Shown: positions 26,693 to 35,115 of the stretch, piece after piece | Layout: each line of letters opens with the position of its first letter | Numbering within the stretch: position 1 is the stretch's first letter | Program-made: the position numbers and the translations under genes | The notes under the pieces: generated by a model | Databases searched by the model: none | Seen by the model: only the letters and a program-made list of their open reading frames with translations | Told to the model about the DNA's origin: nothing | Assembly (NCBI GenBank): GCA_913774665.1 | Contig: CAJYHN010000010.1 | Span: forward strand, 372,001 to 436,000 | Direction: 5' to 3' | DNA: 64,000 bases | From: an uncultured Microbacterium sp. | GTDB lineage: Bacteria; Actinomycetota; Actinomycetes; Actinomycetales; Microbacteriaceae

Positions 26693-26725
26693 CGAACGCG
26701 GCGGGTCCACCACCCGCCGCGTTCG
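26693..26725. other. Strong hairpin between divergent genes
   Basis: A perfect 14-bp stem (CGAACGCGGCGGGT with its complement, loop CCACC) in the 270-base gap between the divergent DUF4345 and hydrolase-remnant genes. It looks like a terminator, but no gene here ends towards it. I see no other feature in 26585-26854. Confidence 0.6.
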
Positions 26726-26854
26726 CGGTGCACCGGCTCAAGAAAAGAGTGCGACCCCACGGCACGGAGGGGGAAACCTCACTGTCCCCTCCGCAGCGAT
26801 CCCGCGGCGCGGGTCACCCGACAGGGAGACGGATCGACGCCTTAGCCTCGAGGA

Positions 26855-27274
26855 GTGATCGCTCTCGAGACCGGCGCCGGTCGTCCCCTGATCGCCCTCC
26901 ACGGCTTCGGTGTCGACCACCGCATCATGCTCCCCCTGGAGCAGATGACGAGCGGGATGCCGTGGCGACGGATCTACATCGACCTGCCGTGGACCCCCGC
27001 CGCATCGGCGACGGCATCGAGCGCGCGGGAGGTCGCCGCCGGTGTGCTCGCCGAGATCGACGAGCATCTGAAGGGCGAGCCGTTCGCCGTCATCGGCAAC
27101 CAGGATGACGTCGTCGGGTACGAAGACGGTCTCGCCCTGCGGGCGCACTACCCGCGCGGCAGCTTCGTCGTGGTGGACGGAGCCGGTCACAACGTGCACC
27201 TCGAACGCCCCGAGCTGACGGGGGCGGCCGTCCGCGACTGGCTCGAACGCATGGACGGCGAGGCGGCGCCGTGA
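26855..27274 (+). pseudogene. Alpha/beta hydrolase with internal deletion
   Basis: An open frame of 139 residues that joins the two ends of an alpha/beta hydrolase of normally 250 or more. The N-terminal half has the oxyanion segment LIALHGFGVDH and strand 5 up to EPFAVIGN, where G-x-S-x-G should follow. Instead it jumps in frame to QDDVVGYEDGLALRAHYPRG and the catalytic histidine in DGAGHNVHLERPE. The nucleophile serine and the cap region are missing, so it should be inactive as a hydrolase. GTG start, with GTGA overlap to the methyltransferase. Confidence 0.75.
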
Positions 27275-27855
27275 ACGCCTACGACACCCGCGCCGAGGAA
27301 TACATCGCGGCACTCGGATCAATGGATGCCGTACACCCGGTGGACCGCACGATCGTCGACGCGTGGGCCGCGGGGCTCACGGGTTCGGTGCTCGACGCGG
27401 GCTGCGGTCCCGGCCACTGGACGGCGCATCTCGCCGGGTCGGGACTCGACGTGCGCGGCGTCGACCTCGCACCGCGGTTCGTGGAGCACGCGCGAGGGAC
27501 GCATCCCGGCATCCGCTTCGACCTCGGCACCATCGACGAGCTCGAGCAGGCCGACGGCGGGCTCGGTGGCATCCTGTCGTGGTTCTCGACGATTCATCAC
27601 GCGCCCGACGCCGTCTCGACGCCCCTGCGCGAGTTCGCGCGCACGGTCCGTCCCGGCGGGGGTCTGCTGCTCGGCTTCTTCGTCGGGAGGGTGCTCGAGC
27701 CCTTCGATCACGCCGTCAGGCGCGCCTGGCGGTGGCCGGTCGACGACCTGTCGGAGAGGGTGGATGCCGCCGGCTTCGACATCGTCGAGACGCACGTGCG
27801 CGCGACGCGGGGTGCTCGACGCGTGGGTGCTCTGGCGTGCGAGCGACGGGCATGA
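27271..27855 (+). CDS. SAM-dependent class I methyltransferase
   Basis: A 194-residue Rossmann methyltransferase. Motif I is LDAGCGPGHWT, motif II ends in VRGVDLAP and motif III is around LREFARTVRPGGGLLLGFF. The GTG start shares bases with the stop of the hydrolase remnant (GTGA). Substrate unknown; small-molecule type (Methyltransf_11/25). Confidence 0.9.
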   Translation: MNAYDTRAEEYIAALGSMDAVHPVDRTIVDAWAAGLTGSVLDAGCGPGHWTAHLAGSGLDVRGVDLAPRFVEHARGTHPGIRFDLGTIDELEQADGGLGGILSWFSTIHHAPDAVSTPLREFARTVRPGGGLLLGFFVGRVLEPFDHAVRRAWRWPVDDLSERVDAAGFDIVETHVRATRGARRVGALACERRA

Positions 27856-27915
27856 CGAGGGTCGCGATCGCCGCCCCCGCACTTCCGAGCCGCCCCGGCA
27901 TCGCCGTGGCGACTT

Positions 27916-28680
27916 CTACGTCAAGACCGTGACGGTCGGGCCCGCGTCGACGAGCACGGCCTCACCGCTCGCGCGCCGCGGCTGTTCGGTCAGCAGGTCG
28001 ACGGCCACCCGGGCGACGTCCTCGACCGGGGTGAGCCGCCCGCTCGGGGCGAAGCCCGCGGCGAAGCCGGCCTTCTCGTCGGACCCGCCGCCGGTCAGGC
28101 GGTCGACCATCGGCGTGTCGACGACCCACGGGCAGAGCGTGTAGACGTCGATGCCCTGCTCGGCGAGGAGGGGAGCGGCACTGCGCCCGGCCGCCACGAC
28201 ACCGGCCTTCGCCGCGGCGTACGGCACCGCGATCGGCACGGGCAGCACCGTGCCGACGAACGACGCGGCGTTGACGATCACGCCACCCCGGCTCATGTGC
28301 GACGACGCGTGGCGCAACCCCGACAGGACGCTGAGGAGATTGGCGTCGATGACCTCGCGCAACGCGTCGACGCTCCACGTCTCCATCGGCCCGATGGGCC
28401 CCTCGACCCCCGCGATCGAGAACCAGAAGTCGATCGGACGAATGGATGCCGCGACTCGGGCGAGCTCCGCCACGTCGGCGTCGCGCGTGACATCCGCGAC
28501 GACGAAACGGGCGCTCCCCCCGGCGTCCGTGATGGAGGTGACGACGGCATGGCCACGATCTGCGTTGCGTCCCGAGACCACCACGTCGGCACCGGCGGCG
28601 GCGGCGCGGCGAGCGATGGCGGCTCCGATTCCACTGGTGGCGCCGGTGACGACCGCGGTGCGGCCGGAGAGCTCGTTCAT
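27916..28680 (-). CDS. SDR family oxidoreductase
   Basis: A 254-residue short-chain dehydrogenase. It has TGATSGIG, SGRNADR after strand 2 (NADP-type arginine), SIAG in place of the usual NAG, serine in VNAASFVG and YAAAK. It is the last gene of an operon with a macrolide-type glycosyltransferase, a TetR regulator and a membrane protein, which suggests xenobiotic or natural-product modification. Confidence 0.93.
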   Translation of the reverse strand: MNELSGRTAVVTGATSGIGAAIARRAAAAGADVVVSGRNADRGHAVVTSITDAGGSARFVVADVTRDADVAELARVAASIRPIDFWFSIAGVEGPIGPMETWSVDALREVIDANLLSVLSGLRHASSHMSRGGVIVNAASFVGTVLPVPIAVPYAAAKAGVVAAGRSAAPLLAEQGIDVYTLCPWVVDTPMVDRLTGGGSDEKAGFAAGFAPSGRLTPVEDVARVAVDLLTEQPRRASGEAVLVDAGPTVTVLT

Positions 28681-28737
28681 GGGAAGGGGTTCCTTTCTGT
28701 CGATGGAGGGGAAGAGAGCGGCGTGCGAGCCGAGAGC

Positions 28738-30024
28738 TCACGAGCGCGAGGCGAGCATCGCCTCGACGTCGTCGACGAGTCCCGCCGCACCACGGGCGAC
28801 CGCGATCGCGTCACCCACCCGACGCGCGCGGGCGGCGTAGCTCTGGTCGGCGAGGATCCGCTGCACGGCCGCGCGGATGGCATCCGGAGTCGGGCGACCC
28901 GTGCGCAGATTCACGCCCACGCCGGCGTGCTGCACGCGGGCGGAGGTCTCGACCTTGTCTTCGGAGTCGCCGGCGATGACGATCGGCACCCCGTGGCGCA
29001 TCGCGTGGTGAAGACCCCCGTATCCGCCGTTCGTGACCAGCACGCTCGTGCGGGCGAGCAGTTCGTCGTAGGGCAGGTAGCTCGCGGCGAAGGAGTTGGC
29101 AGGCAGGGGCGGGAGCGCCTCGAGGGGGCGCCCGCCGGTGGTCACGGCGACCTGCACGGGCAGGTCGGCGAGGGCCGCGAGCGTGGGCTCGACGACCTCG
29201 CTGAAGTCCGTGTTGGCCACGGTGCCCTGCGTGACATGCACGAGAGGGAGGGCAGGGTCGAGGTCGTCGAACCACGCCGGCGCCGGCGTGGGTTGCGTAG
29301 CGGCCGTGGCCATCGGCCCGTAGAAGCGCAGGTTCTCCGGGGCGTCGGAGCGGGCGTACTCGAACTCGGGCACCGTGAATTGAGCGAGCAGGTCGCTGCG
29401 CGAGAGCACGTCCATGAAGAACGCCCCGTCCAAGCCCGGAGCTCCCACCCCGGCGAGGAAGAGGTCCATCGAGCGATGCACGGGCCGCAGAACGATCTTC
29501 GACGTCGCACTCAGCAGACGATTGCGCAGCCGGTTCAGAACCGGCTGGCGAAGCGGTGTGATCCCGAGGCCGTAAGGCGGGGTGTCACGGCTGGAGTACC
29601 CCGCGGCCGTGATGCCGCACATCACCGTGAGAGGGCGGTCGCAGCGCTGCCGCGCGAACAGGGTCTGCACCCCCAGGAAGAGCATGTCGTGGAATACGAC
29701 ATCGGCTGGCTCCTCCGCGAGGAGGTGCTCCAGGGTGGCAGCGGCGGGTCCCGCGGGGTCGAGGAAGGCCCGCTCGACGCCCCGGTTGATGGTCGCGAGA
29801 CCCCGCTCGCGCGTGTCGTCTCCCGTTCCGATGTCGTCGAGCGTGTCGGCTTCGGGCGGGAGGGGAACGAACCGGATGCCGGCAGCCTCGACCATCGAAC
29901 GGTATCGGGCACCGGTGAGCAGGCGCACATCCCACCCGCGTCGCCGGAGTTCCCGGGCGACGACGAGGAGTGGGCCGACGTGGCCGACGGCGGGCATGCT
30001 GCAGATGAGGGCGGAGGGGGTCAT
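28738..30024 (-). CDS. GT1-family glycosyltransferase (macrolide-type)
   Basis: A 428-residue GT-B glycosyltransferase of the MGT/UGT group. The N-terminal acceptor domain begins SALICSMPAVGHVGPLL, and the C-terminal donor-binding motif is TNGGYGGLHHAMRHGVPIV. Such enzymes transfer a sugar from a nucleotide donor to macrolides, flavonoids or terpenoids, often inactivating them. It lies behind TetR in the same operon (33-base gap). Confidence 0.93.
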   Translation of the reverse strand: MTPSALICSMPAVGHVGPLLVVARELRRRGWDVRLLTGARYRSMVEAAGIRFVPLPPEADTLDDIGTGDDTRERGLATINRGVERAFLDPAGPAAATLEHLLAEEPADVVFHDMLFLGVQTLFARQRCDRPLTVMCGITAAGYSSRDTPPYGLGITPLRQPVLNRLRNRLLSATSKIVLRPVHRSMDLFLAGVGAPGLDGAFFMDVLSRSDLLAQFTVPEFEYARSDAPENLRFYGPMATAATQPTPAPAWFDDLDPALPLVHVTQGTVANTDFSEVVEPTLAALADLPVQVAVTTGGRPLEALPPLPANSFAASYLPYDELLARTSVLVTNGGYGGLHHAMRHGVPIVIAGDSEDKVETSARVQHAGVGVNLRTGRPTPDAIRAAVQRILADQSYAARARRVGDAIAVARGAAGLVDDVEAMLASRS

Positions 30025-30057
30025 GTTCCTGTCTTCCGAGGCGACCCCGCCGACGAT

Positions 30058-30696
30058 CTACACGAGGTGGTCGGCGAGGCGGACGAGTTGGGCGGTGAGC
30101 CACGCCCGGTAGGCCGCGACATCCCAGCCGCGGGCGACCGTGAAGTGCGTCCACGGGTCGGGGCCGGTGATCAGCCCGAGCACGTCGGCGGCGATCGCGA
30201 CCTGATCGACGCGGATGCGTCCGCGCTGCAGAAACCAGCCGGCCGCGATGGTCATGTCACGGTGGCGGCGCATCTCCAGGTCGAGGTACGCGGCCCGGAC
30301 GTCGGGATCGCTGTCGGCCGCGGCGAGCATCGCCCGCACGACGGCCGCGGACCTCTGGTTCGCCTCGATGAGGAAGTCGACGTACCGCTCGATCGCCGTG
30401 TCGGTGTCGGCTTCGCCCATGATGGCGACGAGCTCAGGGCGTTCGGCGAGGGAATGCCGCCCCTCGTCGCCCGCGAACGTGCGCTCGAACGCGGCGATGA
30501 GAAGGGCGTGCTTGGGGCCGTTCAGGTGCACCGTCGGGATCGACACCCCCGCCTCGGCCGCGATGGCCTTGATGGAGGTCGCGACGTATCCGTCCTTCAC
30601 GAAGAGCCGCTTCGCCGCATCGACGATGTTCGCGCGCGTCGCGGCGGCATCCGCCTGTCGCTTGGGGGACTGATAGCTGCGGGGCACGTCCCTCAC
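30058..30696 (-). CDS. TetR family transcriptional regulator
   Basis: A 212-residue regulator. Its helix-turn-helix is at about residues 20-62 (ANIVDAAKRLFVKDGYVA and IKAIAAEAGVSIPTVH); the rest is a helical ligand domain. The GTG at 30696 starts one base after the stop of the upstream membrane-protein gene. The palindrome at 31405-31418 before the operon is its likely operator, giving autoregulation together with the glycosyltransferase and SDR. Confidence 0.92.
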   Translation of the reverse strand: MRDVPRSYQSPKRQADAAATRANIVDAAKRLFVKDGYVATSIKAIAAEAGVSIPTVHLNGPKHALLIAAFERTFAGDEGRHSLAERPELVAIMGEADTDTAIERYVDFLIEANQRSAAVVRAMLAAADSDPDVRAAYLDLEMRRHRDMTIAAGWFLQRGRIRVDQVAIAADVLGLITGPDPWTHFTVARGWDVAAYRAWLTAQLVRLADHLV

Positions 30697-30697
30697 G

Positions 30698-31336
30698 CTA
30701 CTTCGCCGCGGCGCTGCCCGCCCGAGCGATGAGGAGTCCCGCGACGATCTGCGCTCCGGTCGACACGAAGTACATCGTGGTCGTCAGCGCCTCGATCGAG
30801 CTGTTGTTCACCACGACCCCGAGTGCGAAGCCGACGAGCGCGAGCACGAGGATCGCCCAGCGCGCCGCGCCCGTGAACACCCGGGCCCGCACGATGACGA
30901 TGCCACCGACGAGCAGCAGCACGCCCTGCACAGCGCTCATCCCGAAGAGGAAGGCCATCGCGCCGCCGCCGGGTTCCGCGGTCGGCATCAGATACGCCGC
31001 GAGCAGGTACAGGCTCTGGTTCGCAAGGAAGAAGGCGCCGAAGCCGAGCAGCGCGATCTTGCCGATGAGAGACGAGCCCACGGCGCCCTGACCGTCGCCA
31101 CGGCCGAGGGCGAGCGGGAACATCGCCACAACGTGGGCGAGCGTGCTGGCGAGGAACAGCACCCAGAAGGCCGTCGCCGGGCCCGAGCCAGCAGACACGT
31201 CAGTCCCGATTTCGAGGGCAGTGGCGGCGGTCAGCAGCACGCCTCCGGCGAGGATCAGGATGCCGGCAGCCCGGGGCCACGACAGGCGCGGGATGTTCTC
31301 GGGAGCCGGATGCACGGCGGTGGCGGGAGCGGTCAT
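30698..31336 (-). CDS. Six-helix membrane protein
   Basis: A 212-residue protein with six predicted membrane helices and no family that I recognise; conserved polar spots include FFLANQSLYLLAAY and VVNNSSIEALTTTMYF. It is the first gene of the TetR-glycosyltransferase-SDR operon. AAGGAG precedes the ATG at 31336; an upstream in-frame extension would cross the operator and is rejected. Confidence 0.85.
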   Translation of the reverse strand: MTAPATAVHPAPENIPRLSWPRAAGILILAGGVLLTAATALEIGTDVSAGSGPATAFWVLFLASTLAHVVAMFPLALGRGDGQGAVGSSLIGKIALLGFGAFFLANQSLYLLAAYLMPTAEPGGGAMAFLFGMSAVQGVLLLVGGIVIVRARVFTGAARWAILVLALVGFALGVVVNNSSIEALTTTMYFVSTGAQIVAGLLIARAGSAAAK

Positions 31337-31402
31337 GGGTGACTCCTTCAGGCGGGGGAGAGGTTCGCGACCGGGGTGCGAGTCATCCCGATCCACGTAT
31401 TG

Positions 31403-31418
31403 ACTATACACGTGTATA
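31403..31418 (-). promoter_or_regulatory. TetR-type operator over a -10 box
   Basis: TATACACGTGTATA (31405-31418) is a perfect 14-bp palindrome. On the minus strand TATAGT (31403-31408) overlaps it as a -10 element, about 65 bases before the first gene. I find no good -35 box. Confidence 0.7.
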
Positions 31419-31652
31419 ACTGAATTTGCGGGTGGCGACGGGGCGTTCCACGCCTCACCCGCGATTAGTTATGACCCACCCCTCGCCGTCGCACATCTTC
31501 GTTACGGTCCGACCGCAGCGACATGGCGACAGCGAGATCGCCTCACTAGCGTCGCGACAGAGCCCGCGCCGGACGGTATCCGGTTGCTCTTCCCCCTTCC
31601 CGAGCGCGGCGTGGACGCGATCGGGTCTCCTCACCCCACCGAAGGGCCATAG
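31419..31652. other. Intergenic region before the SipW/RCC1 operon
   Basis: The gap between the start codons at 31336 and 31653 is 316 bases. Apart from the operator above it holds no convincing gene; the promoter for the rightward operon must be here, but I cannot place its boxes. Confidence 0.5.
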
Positions 31653-32279
31653 ATGAACCCGCACCCCGCCGCTCCCTGCGTGACGGTCGTTCCCGCGACG
31701 ACCTCGCAGCAGCTGGCCTCAACGGGCGCAGACGCGACCCTGACGCTGTGGCTCGTCGCCGCGGCCGCGATCGCGGTGGCCGCGGGAATCGTGTTCCTCG
31801 TGCACGCGCGTCGTCGTCACCCCCTCGGAACAGCCTCGGTTGCCGCCGGGCTGGCGGTGCTGCTGGGCCTGTGGATCGTCCCGCTGGACGCCCCTCCGTC
31901 GCACGCGGAGTCCGCGTCGTGTTCGCTCATCGCGCTCAGCCACCTCGAGCGCGGCGACAGCGCTGCCACCTCGAATCTGCTGCCGGGAGAACGCGTCCAG
32001 GTCCTTCGCGTCACGGTGAGCAACGTCACCGGGATGCCGATCCGCGTGCGCGCCGCCCTCGCGTCGAGCACGGGTGCTTCGGGTGCCTTCATCGCCGCGC
32101 TCTCCACGGGTTCGTCCGCCACCGTGACCGGCCCACTGTCGTCGCGCCCCACAACGACGGCCGTCACGGTCGCCCCCGGCGATCAGGTTGCGGCGACGGT
32201 GTGGGTGGAAGTTCCCGACGGCGCTCAGCCGGGGGCGACCGCCACCTTCGACACCGTCTTCACCGCCACCTCGGACTGA
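31653..32279 (+). CDS. Secreted protein with N-terminal LAxTG-like sorting motif
   Basis: A 208-residue protein of unusual layout. Residues 21-25 read LASTG, followed by a hydrophobic helix (28-50) and HARRRHP, exactly the order of a C-terminal sortase signal, yet here near the N-terminus. A second helix (59-78) ends in PPSHAES, a plausible signal peptidase site at 84-85. The remaining 120 residues are a Ser/Thr/Ala-rich beta domain with one cysteine and no membrane segment. It opens the operon that encodes TasA-like, RCC1 and SipW proteins, so the mature domain may be exported by that peptidase. A fusion of two genes is possible. Confidence 0.8.
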   Translation: MNPHPAAPCVTVVPATTSQQLASTGADATLTLWLVAAAAIAVAAGIVFLVHARRRHPLGTASVAAGLAVLLGLWIVPLDAPPSHAESASCSLIALSHLERGDSAATSNLLPGERVQVLRVTVSNVTGMPIRVRAALASSTGASGAFIAALSTGSSATVTGPLSSRPTTTAVTVAPGDQVAATVWVEVPDGAQPGATATFDTVFTATSD

Positions 32280-32325
32280 TCCTCACCACGCCCATCCCGT
32301 TCCAGCCGTTCACCTAGGAGAACCC

Positions 32326-32868
32326 ATGTCCCACAGCACCCGTTCCTCTCGCCGCCTCCGCATCGCCGGCGCGTGCGCCGCCGCCGCCCTGCTCCTCGCC
32401 GGAGGCGGATACGCCCTCACGGGTGCCGCCTTCACCGACCAGCAGTCGGTCAACGGCAACACCGTCGGAACCGCCTCACTCAAGATCGGCACTCCCGTCG
32501 CCACCCCCGTGAAGACGCAGAACCTGACCCCCGGCGGGAGCGCGACCACCCCGAACGTCCTGACCTTCACGAACGGGGGAACCGTGCCCTTCACCTACCA
32601 GGTGACCCTCGCCAACGTGGCGGCGGGCACCGGAGCATCCAGCAACCTCCTGAAGTGGATCCCCGTGACCATCTCGGACGGCACGACGAAGGAGACCGGG
32701 ACCCTCGCAGCCCCTCCCACGCTGAAGTCGAAGAGTGCCTTCGGAACCTCCGCCACAGGGGCCATCTCGGTGACGGTCGGTCTCGACGCGAACGCCGACA
32801 ACAGTGCGCAGAACAACACCGCCGGCTTCGACCTCGTCGTCACCGCCTCGCAGGTTCCCGCTTCCTGA
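32326..32868 (+). CDS. TasA/camelysin-like SipW-dependent secreted protein
   Basis: A 180-residue exported protein. After a basic N-terminus and helix (13-34), the junction GAAFTDQQSVNGNTVGTASL is the pattern of SipW-cognate substrates such as TasA and CalY, in which cleavage is before the F-T/S-D segment. The mature part is a jelly-roll-like beta domain with no cysteine. TasA relatives form biofilm fibres in Bacillus. The start follows AGGAG. A SipW-type peptidase lies four genes downstream. Confidence 0.85.
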   Translation: MSHSTRSSRRLRIAGACAAAALLLAGGGYALTGAAFTDQQSVNGNTVGTASLKIGTPVATPVKTQNLTPGGSATTPNVLTFTNGGTVPFTYQVTLANVAAGTGASSNLLKWIPVTISDGTTKETGTLAAPPTLKSKSAFGTSATGAISVTVGLDANADNSAQNNTAGFDLVVTASQVPAS

Positions 32869-32951
32869 ACCGCCCCGCCGAAGTGCCGCCGGGCCGCCTC
32901 GCGTCTCGGCGGCGCTTCGTGGTTCCGATCGATCGACGAAAGACACCTCTC

Positions 32952-34523
32952 GTGAACAGGTCCCGCCTCGCCCTCGCCTCCCTGCTGCTGCTCGTCGTCG
33001 GCTTCGGCGGGACGATGAGCTCCACGAGCGCGTCGTTCACCGCCGCCGCATCGACCCCCGCCAACAGCATCAACACCGGGGCGCTCGAGGACCCGCAGCC
33101 CAACGCCGACCCCGTCACCTTCGACAGCGTGACCCTCACCTGGAACGCCGCGCCCACCGGAGGTGCGACCCCGACGTATTCGGTCACCCGCAGCAACGCC
33201 GACGGAACCGATCCCACCACCATCTACACGGGAGCGGACACCACCTATACCGACCGCGGCGACATCCCCGCGGAACTGAAGTCGCGAGACATCATCGCGG
33301 TCTCGACTGGTGGCTTTCACTCCCTCGCTCTCGACTCCGATCACAACGTCTACGCCTGGGGATGGAACGGCAACGGGCAACTCGGCACCGGCGACCGAAT
33401 CAACCGGGCGACACCCACCCGAATCAGCTTCCCCACCGGGGTCACCATCACCTCCCTCGCCGCCGGCGGCCTGCACTCCCTCGCTCTCGGCTCCGACCAC
33501 AACGTCTACGCCTGGGGATGGAACGGCAACGGGCTCCTCGGCACCGGCGACCGGATCGACCGGACGACTCCCACCCGAATCGGCTTCCCCACCGGGGCCG
33601 CCATCACCTCCCTCGTCGCGGGCTCGAGCCACTCCCTCGCCCTCGACTCCGACCACAACGTCTACGCCTGGGGAGATAACGGCAACGGAAAACTGGGCAC
33701 CGGCGACCGAAACGACCGGATGACACCCACCGCCATCACCTTCCCCACCGGGGTCACCATCACCTCCCTCGCCGCCGGCACCAATCACTCCCTCGCCCTC
33801 ACCACCGACCACGCCGTCTACGCCTGGGGAGACAACAGCAATGGACAACTCGGAACCGGCGACCGGGACAGCCGGACGACACCCACCGCCATCACCTTCC
33901 CCACCGGTATCTCCATCACCTCCCTCGCCGCCGGCAGGAATCACTCCCTCGCTCTCGACGCCGACCACAACGTCTACGCCTGGGGATGGAACGGCTACGG
34001 ACAACTCGGTACCGGCGACCGGACCGGCAAGCCGACTCCCACCCCCATCACCTTCCCCACCGGGGTCACCATCGCCTCCATCGGAGCGAGCAACGATCAT
34101 TCCCTGGCGACGGACACCGCCCACAACGCCTACGCCTGGGGAAACAACGGCAACAAACAACTCGGCACCGGCGGCCGAATCGACCGGACGACACCCACCC
34201 GAATCACTTTCCCCACCGGGGTCACCATCACCTCCCTCGCCGCCGGCAGCTATCAGTCCCTCGCCCTCACCACCGACCACAACGTCTACGCGTGGGGAAG
34301 CAACGCTTACGGGCAACTCGGCACCGGCGACCGCACCGATCGACCGACCCCCGCCCCCGTGGATATGACCTACCGCGCCTGTCCCGCCCGATCAGTCCTC
34401 CGCGCCGACGGAACGACCTGCTCCCTCCGGAGCGATCACAGTTACCGCTACACCGTCACCACGACCCTCGGCGGCTGGACGCACACGAGCGTCCCCCTCA
34501 TCGTCCCCATCCTGGCGCGATGA
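32952..34523 (+). CDS. Secreted RCC1-repeat protein
   Basis: A 523-residue protein. A signal segment (about 5-30) ends in TSASFTAAASTPANSINTGAL, again like a SipW substrate. A fibronectin-III-like domain follows (about 50-105), then seven RCC1 blades of exactly 52 residues (YAWG...LGTGDR), nearly identical to one another, enough for one seven-bladed propeller. The C-terminal 50 residues hold two cysteines and YRYTVTTTLGGW. The GTG start sits at the edge of the signal; longer reading upstream would overlap the TasA-like gene. Extracellular binding or adhesion is my inference. Confidence 0.88.
   Translation: MNRSRLALASLLLLVVGFGGTMSSTSASFTAAASTPANSINTGALEDPQPNADPVTFDSVTLTWNAAPTGGATPTYSVTRSNADGTDPTTIYTGADTTYTDRGDIPAELKSRDIIAVSTGGFHSLALDSDHNVYAWGWNGNGQLGTGDRINRATPTRISFPTGVTITSLAAGGLHSLALGSDHNVYAWGWNGNGLLGTGDRIDRTTPTRIGFPTGAAITSLVAGSSHSLALDSDHNVYAWGDNGNGKLGTGDRNDRMTPTAITFPTGVTITSLAAGTNHSLALTTDHAVYAWGDNSNGQLGTGDRDSRTTPTAITFPTGISITSLAAGRNHSLALDADHNVYAWGWNGYGQLGTGDRTGKPTPTPITFPTGVTIASIGASNDHSLATDTAHNAYAWGNNGNKQLGTGGRIDRTTPTRITFPTGVTITSLAAGSYQSLALTTDHNVYAWGSNAYGQLGTGDRTDRPTPAPVDMTYRACPARSVLRADGTTCSLRSDHSYRYTVTTTLGGWTHTSVPLIVPILAR
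33290..34357 (+). repeat. Seven tandem 156-bp RCC1-coding units
   Basis: The TAC codon of each YAWG lies at 33351, 33507, 33663, 33819, 33975, 34131 and 34287, a spacing of exactly 156 bases each time. Units are highly similar at DNA level, so recombination could change their number. Confidence 0.9.
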
Positions 34524-34650
34524 TCTCTCTCTGCCAGCAGGAGCATCAGCGTCGAGATCAGGATGCCGGCGGCCGGGACACGCGGCACCCGGCGGCATGA
34601 CGCACTCAGGCGATCACGACACGTGCCCTCATAGAGGAAGAAGCAGCCGC

Positions 34651-35115
34651 ATGATCCTTCGCTCGACAATCACCCCTCCCCGTTCCCCCGTGCCGGCCAT
34701 CGACGGAGACAAGCGTGTGTGGGCATGGGGCACCCCGGCATCCGGAGCGCTCGGCAACGGCGTGCGCGACGGCGACGTGGTCGACCACCCCATCGAGACA
34801 GCAGACGGCCTCCGCGCCGACTCCGTCGCCGCGGGCTCGATCTTCTCGATGGCGGTCGGTTCGGGCACCGTATGGGGCTGGGGCAAGAACTCCTCCGGCC
34901 AACTCGGCACAGGCGAGACGACGCAGCGGACTGTACCGGCCGTCGCTACAACGACCGAGGGCCTGATGGCATGCCCCATCGGCTCCGTACCGGTGGACGA
35001 CGGATCGGCCTGCAGCCTCGCCTCCGGAACGATGTACGACTACACCGTGACGACTACTCTCGGACGTTGGACCGCGTCGAGCGGCGTCGCCTCCCTCCGG
35101 GCGGGATTGCGGTGA
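34651..35115 (+). CDS. RCC1-like fragment lacking a signal peptide
   Basis: A 154-residue protein with two RCC1-type units (RVWAWGTPASGALGNG and TVWGWGKNSSGQLGTGE) and a C-terminal module with the same layout as in the previous gene (CP...CSL, then YDYTVTTTLGRW). It has no signal peptide and too few blades for a propeller. GAGGAAG precedes the ATG. It may be a decayed paralogue or a reservoir of C-terminal sequence; it is still open and overlaps the next gene (GTGA). Confidence 0.65.
   Translation: MILRSTITPPRSPVPAIDGDKRVWAWGTPASGALGNGVRDGDVVDHPIETADGLRADSVAAGSIFSMAVGSGTVWGWGKNSSGQLGTGETTQRTVPAVATTTEGLMACPIGSVPVDDGSACSLASGTMYDYTVTTTLGRWTASSGVASLRAGLR

Noticed and set aside
28297-30732. 811-residue plus-strand frame opposite the glycosyltransferase and TetR genes
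   Set aside because: GC-rich antisense frame; both strands cannot be coding here and the minus-strand proteins have clear families.
31412-31656. Small frames between the TetR operon and the SipW operon
   Set aside because: No ribosome site, no hydrophobic or conserved pattern, and the frames overlap the operator.
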